From Lampris incognitus (taxonomy: Eukaryota; Chordata; Actinopteri; Lampriformes; Lampridae): a stretch of DNA of 64,000 bases. The position numbers and the translations under genes are program-made. The notes under the pieces are model-generated. The model ran no database searches and was not told where the DNA came from. It saw only the letters and a program-made list of their open reading frames with translations. Positions 57,381 to 64,000 of this stretch are shown in pieces; the first letter of the stretch is position 1, and each line of letters starts with the position of its first letter. The stretch covers positions 100,953,433 to 101,017,432 of the forward strand of contig NC_079212.1 in NCBI RefSeq assembly GCF_029633865.1, read 5' to 3'.

Positions 57381-58124
57381 ATGTCTAGTCAGCGATTTAA
57401 TAGACTTTTGTTCGACGGCGACGAGAGAGGATACGAGTTATGGGAAACTCGCTTCCTAGCCCACATGGAGTTGAGAGGACTCAGCGAGACTCTACTGAAC
57501 GTGCCAGTTATCGCTGCGGGCGAAAATGCTGTCCAGTTGAGAGAAGCAGACGTCAAGAAAAACAGAGAAGCGTACGCGGAGCTGGTGCAAGTTTTAGACA
57601 ACAAGAGCTTGTCACTAATTATGCGGGATGCAGCAGCCGACGGTAGGGCGGCATTGAAGATACTTCGGCAACATTACGCGGGCAAAGGGAAACCGCGCGT
57701 GGTGAGTTTATATTGTGAACTCTCAGCTCTTCGCATGGAAAGCAACGAGACCGTCACGGAGTATATTGTTCGTGCAGAGACAATATTCTCATCGTTGAAA
57801 GGAGCCGACGAGAACACAAGTGACGGGTTGCAAGTGGGAATGGTAGTGAAAGGACTGCCGGACTCTTTCAAACCGTTCGTGGTTCATATTACTCAGAGTA
57901 GTGACAGCCTGGCATTCAGTGAATTTAAGGCAAAACTAAGGAGCTTTGAAGACACAGAAAGGTACAAGCCGAGTAATGGTGATGACGGGGACAGTGTGAT
58001 AATAGCTGCCACAGCAGCCACCACCTCTCGTGGAAGAGGTAGAGAGAGAAAGAGCATGGCCGAAATTGAGTGCTTCAGATGCCACAAAAAAGGGCATGTC
58101 TCGAACATGTACGAGCATGCCTGA
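57381..58124 (+). CDS. copia gag
   Basis: The frame is open from 57348; ATG 57381 (MSSQRFNRLLFDGDERGYEL) lies after the LTR and primer site and is preferred, giving 247 codons. It has a UBN2-type Gag core (WETRFLAHMELRGLSE, ALKILRQHYAGKGKPRV, MVVKGLPDSFKPFV) and ends in a zinc knuckle CFRCHKKGHVSN whose fourth Cys is lacking in this frame. The stop TGA is at 58122-58124. The missing Cys is found in the overlapping pol frame. Confidence 0.9.
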   Translation: MSSQRFNRLLFDGDERGYELWETRFLAHMELRGLSETLLNVPVIAAGENAVQLREADVKKNREAYAELVQVLDNKSLSLIMRDAAADGRAALKILRQHYAGKGKPRVVSLYCELSALRMESNETVTEYIVRAETIFSSLKGADENTSDGLQVGMVVKGLPDSFKPFVVHITQSSDSLAFSEFKAKLRSFEDTERYKPSNGDDGDSVIIAATAATTSRGRGRERKSMAEIECFRCHKKGHVSNMYEHA

Positions 58125-61100
58125 ACCAAGAAGAGCGGAACGCAGGAGAGACGCGCGAGGCCGGGGGAAGCAGCGAGACGCCATCGCGGGAGTGACCGGA
58201 GCAGAGCAGGGTGCAGCGGGGGACCAGGACGGACGCTGGGGAGCGCACCGAGAGACAGACGGCACCCACCGAGAAATAGAGGCGGACGCCGATGACCGGG
58301 AAGGCAGGTCATATTGCTTCAAGATGAAAGAGGACACCAGGCCGGTGAGGCGGACTGTCAACAACAGAGGTTTGATGGTCGACTGTGGCGCGACGTCACA
58401 CATGATAAATGACTTTACAAAGTTCAAAACAGTCGATAAAGGCTTTAAGCCCAAGAGTCACGTGATTGAACTTGCAGACGGGACAAAGGCTACCGGAGTT
58501 GCCAAGGCCAGAGGAGAAGCTGAAGTCACCTTAATTGACAGCGAAGGAAGAAAGGTGACAGCACGACTGAAGAGGGCCCTGTATATCCCGACGTTTCCTC
58601 AGGACATTTTTTCCGTTAAAGCAGCCTCAAGTAACGGAGCAGAAATCCACTTCAAGGAAGGTGAAAATTGGATGGGGTATAAAAACGAGGGTACCAAGTT
58701 TAACATTGAAGTATTTGGGAAACTGTATTATTTGTCTACAGCTAATAATACTGATGATAATGTTGACGGATACAAAGGATGTCATGATATTGAAACGTGG
58801 CACAGAATCCTTGGTCATTGTAACTTAGATGATGTTTCAAGACTAGAAGGTGTAGTTGAAGGAATGATGATTAAGGGGAAAAATGACAAATCTAACTTCA
58901 ACTGTGAAACATGTACACAAGGAAAATTTGTGGAGTCTAGAAATAGACAGGCTGATAGCAAAGCTAAAGGAATACTTGAACTAGTCCATACAGATCTGTG
59001 CGGCCCGATCGAGCCTACTGATAAAGATGGGTATAAATACACCATAGCTTTCACAGATGACTATAGCAGTATGACATGGACATATTTCATGAGGTCAAAG
59101 AGTGATACAGCTAAGGCTACCGAAAAATTCTTAGCTGACACTGCCTCCTTTGGGCAGGTGAAAACCATTAGGTCTGACAATGGTACCGAGTTCACTGGAG
59201 GATGTTTCCAAGATCTGCTGAGAGAAAATAAAATTAGTCACCAAACTAGTGCCCCCTACTCGCCGCATCAGAACGGCACGGCAGAACGAAACTGGAGAAC
59301 ATTATTTGACATGGCACGATGTATGCTGCTAGAAAGTAAGATGCCAAATCAGCTATGGAGGTTTGCGGTGCAGACAGCTGCACAGATACGCAACAGGTGC
59401 TATTGTAAGCGATTTATGCAAACCCCATACAGTGCTTTCACAGGGAGAACACCAAATATTTCCCATATGATGGTTTTTGGCACTGAGTGCTATGCCTATA
59501 GACAAGACAAAAAGAAACTGGATCCAAGGTGCGAGAAGGGCATTTTCATAGGATATGATAAATACAGCCCTGCATACAATGTATATTATCCAAAAACAGG
59601 AAAAGTGTCAAAGCATAGATTAGTTAAGTTCATACAGAAGAGCAACAGAGACTGCCAGACACAAACAGGTCCACACAACGATGGAGACAGCTATGAGGAT
59701 ATAGACTCATACGAGCCTGATGTAGTACCAGTTAGGACTGATGAGCAGCCCCAGATTACAGGTACAGGAGGTGAAAGTGGTACACTTTCTAATAACCAGG
59801 GGGATAGTGAGGGCAGAAACCGCTACCCAACTAGAGAGAGGAAGACCCCAAAATATCTTGAAGAATACCAGTGTAAAGCAGAATGTACTGACGAGCAAGA
59901 TGTGGATTATTTTTATAGAGCTCTAGTTGGGGTACCAAACACATTCAAGGAGGCCATGAGCTCTAATAAGTCTCAGAAGTGGGCTAACGCAATGGAAGAA
60001 GAGATTAACTCTTTAAAAGAGAACGAAACGTTCACATTGACCACACTTCCTAAAGGGAAAACTGTTGTGGGAGGTCGCTGGGTCTTTATGATTAAAAAGA
60101 ACCATGATGAATCTGAAACATACAAAGCTAGATATGTAGCTAAGGGCTATAGCCAGATAGAGGGGATAGATTATAAAGAGACATTCTCCCCAACTACTAA
60201 CATGACGTCAGTGAGAATTCTGATGCAGATGGCGGCACAAGACGACTTAGTGCTCCATCAGATGGACGTGAAAACGGCGTACCTACATGCCCCGATGGAC
60301 TGTGAGGTGTATATAGAACAGCCGGAGGGATTCATAGTTGAGTCCAACACTGATGATCGTTTGGTTTGTAAGCTGAACAAGTCGTTGTATGGCCTGAAAC
60401 AATCAGGGCGCAACTGGAACAAACTCCTACATGATCACCTAGTAGAAAACGGATTTATCCAGAATGCGGCCGACAATTGTGTATATGATAAACAATCTGA
60501 AAATAAGAAGGTGATCCTGATTATTTGGGTGGACGATTTAATAATTGCAGCCAACAACAACGACTTGATCAGTGAGGTAAAGGAAATGTTGAAAATGAAG
60601 TTCAAAATGAAGGATCTAGGGGAGCTTAAACATTTCTTGGGTATTGATTTCACACAGAAAAAGGGAGAAATCAAGATGAGTCAGGCAAGACACATTGCAA
60701 AGGTGCTACAGAGGTTTGGCATGTCCGACTGTAAACCGAGGTCAACACCCTGTGAGCAAAAGCTAAATTTTGATGAGGAGAGTGAGGTTGTAGATGCCAC
60801 AGGTTACAGAGAGATAGTTGGCAGTCTGATCTACATAATGACCTCTACTAGACCAGACCTAAGCTGGGTGGTCAGCAAGTTGTCACAACACTTAGCACAG
60901 CCAAAACAACAACACTGGGTAACAGCTAAACAGGTGCTACGTTACTTGAAGGGCACAATTGAATATGAGCTATGTTACAAAAGAAGTGACAAAGACCTTA
61001 CACTAGAGGGTTATAGTGATGCCGACTGGGCGTCAGACCAAAATGACAGGAGGAGTACTACTGGGTACTGTTTTAGCTTGGTCAAAGAGGGTCCAGTTGT

Positions 61101-61476
61101 ATCCTGGAAGACTAGGAAACAACCAACAGTGGCTTTGTCAACATGCGAGGCAGAGTACATGGCTCTAGCAGCCACTGCCCAAGAGAGCCTATATCTAGTT
61201 CAATTACTTCAAGGGATGAATAAGGATAGGCAGCACACACCAGTGAGAATATTCGAAGACAATCAGGGGACGATTGCTCTGTCCAAAAATCCAGTATGTA
61301 GGCAACGGAGCAAACATGTTGATATTAAATATCATTTTGTGCGAGCCGCACATATTGATGGTAAAATATCCATTGAATACTGTCCCACAGAAAAAATGAT
61401 GGCCGACGTGTTGACCAAACCACTGACAAAAGCAAAGTTTGAGAAGTTCAGATGTTATTTGTTTGGGGAAACATAG
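58030..61476 (+). CDS. copia pol: protease, integrase, reverse transcriptase, RNase H
   Basis: A 1148-codon intact frame overlapping gag by 95 bases in another frame. The first Met is the start of the open stretch and may not be used. Protease VDCGATSHM (DCG at 118-120); integrase with HRILGHCNLDD ... CETCTQGK finger and RSDNGTEF (D383); reverse transcriptase with WVDDLIIA (833-836, YVDD-type box with Trp); RNase H with EGYSDADWASDQNDRRSTTG and HVDIKYHFVRAAH. The order is that of Ty1/copia. Most copia elements have one gag-pol frame, so the offset probably reflects a small indel; frameshifting is an alternative. Confidence 0.93.
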   Translation: MEEVERERAWPKLSASDATKKGMSRTCTSMPEPRRAERRRDARGRGKQRDAIAGVTGAEQGAAGDQDGRWGAHRETDGTHREIEADADDREGRSYCFKMKEDTRPVRRTVNNRGLMVDCGATSHMINDFTKFKTVDKGFKPKSHVIELADGTKATGVAKARGEAEVTLIDSEGRKVTARLKRALYIPTFPQDIFSVKAASSNGAEIHFKEGENWMGYKNEGTKFNIEVFGKLYYLSTANNTDDNVDGYKGCHDIETWHRILGHCNLDDVSRLEGVVEGMMIKGKNDKSNFNCETCTQGKFVESRNRQADSKAKGILELVHTDLCGPIEPTDKDGYKYTIAFTDDYSSMTWTYFMRSKSDTAKATEKFLADTASFGQVKTIRSDNGTEFTGGCFQDLLRENKISHQTSAPYSPHQNGTAERNWRTLFDMARCMLLESKMPNQLWRFAVQTAAQIRNRCYCKRFMQTPYSAFTGRTPNISHMMVFGTECYAYRQDKKKLDPRCEKGIFIGYDKYSPAYNVYYPKTGKVSKHRLVKFIQKSNRDCQTQTGPHNDGDSYEDIDSYEPDVVPVRTDEQPQITGTGGESGTLSNNQGDSEGRNRYPTRERKTPKYLEEYQCKAECTDEQDVDYFYRALVGVPNTFKEAMSSNKSQKWANAMEEEINSLKENETFTLTTLPKGKTVVGGRWVFMIKKNHDESETYKARYVAKGYSQIEGIDYKETFSPTTNMTSVRILMQMAAQDDLVLHQMDVKTAYLHAPMDCEVYIEQPEGFIVESNTDDRLVCKLNKSLYGLKQSGRNWNKLLHDHLVENGFIQNAADNCVYDKQSENKKVILIIWVDDLIIAANNNDLISEVKEMLKMKFKMKDLGELKHFLGIDFTQKKGEIKMSQARHIAKVLQRFGMSDCKPRSTPCEQKLNFDEESEVVDATGYREIVGSLIYIMTSTRPDLSWVVSKLSQHLAQPKQQHWVTAKQVLRYLKGTIEYELCYKRSDKDLTLEGYSDADWASDQNDRRSTTGYCFSLVKEGPVVSWKTRKQPTVALSTCEAEYMALAATAQESLYLVQLLQGMNKDRQHTPVRIFEDNQGTIALSKNPVCRQRSKHVDIKYHFVRAAHIDGKISIEYCPTEKMMADVLTKPLTKAKFEKFRCYLFGET

Positions 61477-61649
61477 ATAACCCAGAAGTATCAGACAACA
61501 ATAAAGTTGGGGCTTTCCTGAGTTGTTATTCAAGGAATAATGTTACCGTTATGTTATGTTATGTTAATTACCAGCATAGGTAATTTATGTTTTAAGGAAG
61601 ACCTGTTTTTCTTTTCATGTAAGTCTGTAAAGGTGAGCCTGAGTGAGGG

Positions 61650-61915
61650 TGTTGAACATAATGTGCAGTCTCACATATACAGCCAGTCAGCCACTGTATT
61701 ATTTACTGCGCTATAAGCAGCTATTTTGGTCCTTGCGGGTATCCATGTGTGTGTGTATGACTTCTGCGCATGTGCAATAAAGTTCTCTTCCTGCCCCACC
61801 AAGTACGACTGGACGTCTAATGTTTGCTCCTGCAGTCTAACTCTACAAAAGTATATTAACATACCAAACAAGTATGTAGCTAGACATCCGTGACATAAAT
61901 ATGAACAATGCAACA
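61650..61915 (+). repeat. copia 3' LTR
   Basis: 266 bp, preceded by purine-rich gtgagcctgagtgaggg as a polypurine tract. It differs from the 5' LTR by four repeat bases and very few substitutions. Confidence 0.95.
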
Positions 61916-61919
61916 ATGC

Positions 61920-62607
61920 ACATCCTCCTGATAAAGATATCGCACATAAACAAGTAGTATTGCCTTGTTGTCAATATCTGTAGACTCGTCAACCTGGAGT
62001 GCGTACCACGGTGATGTATTAATCCTCTCCAACAATTGTGTCTCAATGTCCTCTGCTATTTCCTCAATGTGCCGAGTGACGGTGCTGGCCGAAAGAGGCA
62101 CCTGTGCTATCTTTTTAACCGCAGCCTCTCCTAGAAGTTCACGGCAAATGTCTTTAGTGGTGGGCAGGATCAATTCTTCAACAATGGTGAATGGCTTCTT
62201 AGCCTTAGCAATACGATTAGCCACCAAGTGTGATGCTCTCAGTGCACTCACATTTGTTGATGTGGTGGCCCTCAGTAATTGCCTCTGTCCTTCTTGTTCA
62301 TGCTTTTTTCTTTCAAAATACTCCGAAGGCTTGTCTTTTAATGCAGGGTGCTTGGTCTCCAAGTGGCGAAGCCGTTTTGAAGGCTCATTGCCTCATTAGA
62401 GAGCCGGTCGCCGCATATTATGCAGAGCGGGCTTGGTGCGCGGGAATCACCTGTCGCGATAAATCCATATTTTACGTAGGACTCCTGGTATTGTCTGTTA
62501 AATGCAGCGTTCTTTTTCTTGGAAGTCGTAGGCTCTTCTTCTGTCTCCTCACTGGGCCTTTTCCCCTTCGCAAAGAAACGTTCCAAAGACGTTTGTTTTT
62601 TACTCAT
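61920..62607 (-). pseudogene. hAT-A transposase N-terminus with BED finger
   Basis: ATG at 62607 (MSKKQTSLERFFAKGKRPSE) leads into a BED-type finger (SPLCIICGDRLSNEAM). A frame change near 62390 precedes METKHPALKDK. The frame continues RASHLVANRIAKAKKPFTIV to WYALQVDESTDIDNKAILLV and YLYQEDVH, where copia is inserted at a duplicated ATGCA. Confidence 0.85.
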
Positions 62608-62857
62608 TTTGCTAGCTTGTGGGTTTAATTTTAGTGGCAACGTATCACGTGACCGAGACAAGCGTCAAGAGTGAGTCATAGACGGATGCAACAGAGGGAA
62701 TCCGGTCATTTCTCAAAATAAAACATCGTTCAGCCTCAGATAATAAATAAAACGGAAATAATGTAAGTTATTTATTCTTTCTCTGCGGCCCGGTACCAAA
62801 TGACCCACGGACCGGTACCGGTCCGCGGCCCGGGGGTTGGGGACCGCTGGATTATAT

Positions 62858-63057
62858 AATAGGTCATTATGAGGGCAATCTTTCCATCCACATGTGCGCC
62901 GATCAGTACAGTACAGTCTCTCTTATAGGGCAGTTGTCTGTTCTTCCCGCCGTTATCTCACGCTTTCCAGCTCACATCCCACCAAGGTCATTTCTCCAGT
63001 TACTTTGTACAGACTTTGCTACACTCAGTGAGTTTCTCACACATTCCTCTGCTATCA
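62858..63057. other. Sequence between hAT-A and gypsy-C, nothing recognised
   Basis: Two hundred bases of non-coding sequence following the GATTATAT duplication. Confidence 0.4.
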
Positions 63058-63331
63058 TGTAACAGTTAACAATATGCCTTTATTTGTTAACATGTAGACG
63101 AGACTTTCTAACACTACTGTGGAGTTAGAAAACAACGAGACAGGAGACGTGTGAGTAGACGTAGCCGAGGTAATTTACTAGCTCCAACTTTGCATGTCAT
63201 ACGTTCGACAACGACACTGAACTGTGTACCGGAAGCGGAAGTGCATTATCTGACCCCTCGCCTCTTCCCTTAAAGGTACACTGTCCTCTTAGGTGAATGT
63301 CTCTAGTTATATAGATGTGGGTCACCACACA
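63058..63331 (-). repeat. Probable gypsy-C 3' LTR
   Basis: On the minus strand a G-rich purine tract (GGGGGGGCC) precedes TGTGTGGTGACCC (63331). A candidate end GTTACA lies at 63058, about 20 bases after an AATAAAGG polyadenylation signal. The exact end is uncertain because the other LTR is outside the window. Confidence 0.55.
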
Positions 63332-63438
63332 GGCCCCCCCAGAATTCACCTACACAAAACAATGCAAAACAGCAAAAGCGCAAGTCATGAACATAAAAAT
63401 AGACTCTACAACAGAACAGTCAATGACATAGTGCAAAG

Positions 63439-64000
63439 TCACGGGGAAAACAAGTGACGAGTCGGGGGGCGGACCCTGCGGCCATAACGGCTGCGCTTCA
63501 CAGGAGGGGAAACAGATGGGGCCGAAACCCGGGCCATAGGCGGGGCCGAAGCAGGAACAGAGGCAGGTGCCGGGGCCGACCTAGGAGGGCGTCCCCGCCG
63601 CGGGGGTAGGGCCAATTGCATTGGCTCCCCAATGTCCAAGTGAGCGGGCTTGAGACGGTCTATAGCGACCCGCTCCGGCCTGCCCCCCATGTCCACCACA
63701 AAGTTCTTATCCCCCGCCTCCAGGACGCGGAAGGGCCCGTCGTATGGGGGCTGCAGCGGGGACCGATGGCTGTCGTGCCTAATGAAGACGTACCTCGCCG
63801 ATGGCAGATCCTTGGGGACGTAGGACCGGGGGAGGCAGTGTTGAGACATCGGAACGGGAGCGAAGGCACCGGCAGCACTCCGGGACGCACTGAGGTGAGA
63901 GGCGGCCGACCAGGGAGCCGTAGCATCCGGAAGAAACTCCCCCGGAACTCGCAGGGGCTGGCCATACACCAGCTCAGCGGAGGAGGTCTGGAGGTCTTCC
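63439..64000 (-). CDS. gypsy-C pol C-terminus (integrase GPY/F module), partial
   Basis: The frame enters from beyond the window edge. It reads YGQPLRVPGEFLPDATAPW, typical of the end of a Ty3/gypsy integrase core. Then come SARYVFIRHDSHRSPLQPPY, DGPFRVLEAGDKNFVVDMGG and ERVAIDRLKPAHLD, the GPY/F module, followed by a Pro/Ala/Ser-rich basic tail ending in TGA near 63439. The first Met seen is internal. The frame is GC-rich compared with its neighbours. It is a third gypsy family, distinct from gypsy-A and gypsy-B. Confidence 0.85.
   Translation of the reverse strand, partial: EDLQTSSAELVYGQPLRVPGEFLPDATAPWSAASHLSASRSAAGAFAPVPMSQHCLPRSYVPKDLPSARYVFIRHDSHRSPLQPPYDGPFRVLEAGDKNFVVDMGGRPERVAIDRLKPAHLDIGEPMQLALPPRRGRPPRSAPAPASVPASAPPMARVSAPSVSPPVKRSRYGRRVRPPTRHLFSP

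Larger units (their letters stand above)
57093..61915 (+). mobile_element. Ty1/copia LTR retrotransposon
   Basis: LTRs 57093-57362 (270 bp) and 61650-61915 (266 bp) begin TGTTGAAC and end GCAACA. They are flanked by the 5-bp duplication ATGCA (57088-57092 and 61916-61920). The length difference lies in a GT-repeat. Both contain a gcaataaagttc polyadenylation signal. Internal domain order PR-IN-RT-RH is Ty1/copia. It interrupts the hAT-A transposase. Confidence 0.97.
49450..62849 (-). mobile_element. hAT-A: 13.4-kb nest, ZBED5/SCAND3-like hAT with insertions
   Basis: The left end CAGCGGTCCCCAACC and the right end (reverse complement identical over 15 bases) are flanked by a perfect 8-bp duplication GATTATAT (49442-49449 and 62850-62857). 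Without its insertions the element would be about 3.5 kb. Insertions: gypsy-B from 49558, the inverted copia fragment to 55666, the LTR-like unit 56008-56164 and copia 57093-61915. Its own coding parts are on the minus strand. Confidence 0.93.

Overview
The window is vertebrate nuclear DNA, most likely from a ray-finned fish. It has multi-exon genes with canonical GT-AG introns, CA and CT microsatellites, tRNA-derived SINEs of teleost type, and a dense mixture of hAT, Tc1, Penelope-like, R2-type, RTE, Ty3/gypsy and Ty1/copia elements. No prokaryotic feature was seen.

Left third (1-20.7 kb): the 3' part of a 14-3-3 beta gene (ywhab), plus strand. Five coding exons (6497-17798) encode the last 193 residues, followed by a long 3' UTR. 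The first coding exon (about 53 residues) is not in the window, so positions 1-6496 are read as intron. The introns carry a 62-bp-arm palindrome, an LTR-like pair, a BED-finger hAT remnant, a hAT MITE, a long-ORF R2-type LINE on the minus strand, and a Tc1-like relic with a SINE inside it.

Middle (22.7-34.7 kb): two Penelope-like remnants in inverted orientation, then a complete tomm34 gene on the minus strand. Its seven coding exons join to 308 residues with every splice phase agreeing, and both TPR carboxylate clamps are intact. ywhab and tomm34 are convergent; the human orthologues are also close neighbours (established synteny). The tomm34 introns hold a Tc1-like element inside another repeat, a THAP-exon MITE and a SINE inside a TIR element.

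Right half (34.9-64 kb): almost wholly transposable elements. In order: a SINE; an RTE-like LINE split by a small retroposon; a truncated hAT (hAT-B copy 2); a very young Ty3/gypsy element (gypsy-A, 39817-47494; 873-bp LTRs that differ at one position by eye); a hAT-C fragment with a SINE in it; and a 13.4-kb nest bounded by hAT-A (49450-62849, TSD GATTATAT). Inside hAT-A sit gypsy-B (itself split by hAT-B copy 1, TSD ACCTGGGG), a 157-bp LTR-like insert with tRNA-like promoter boxes (TSD ATAC), a Ty1/copia element (57093-61915, TSD ATGCA), and a 212-bp inverted fragment identical by eye to the copia integrase region. The window ends in the 3' part of another gypsy element (gypsy-C).

No new host gene system is evident. 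The strongest unusual signals are the inverted copia fragment, the LTR-like insert with a tRNA-like promoter, the hammerhead-like Penelope sequences, and the CA repeats directly behind two ywhab splice donors. All identities were judged by eye; nothing was computed or searched.
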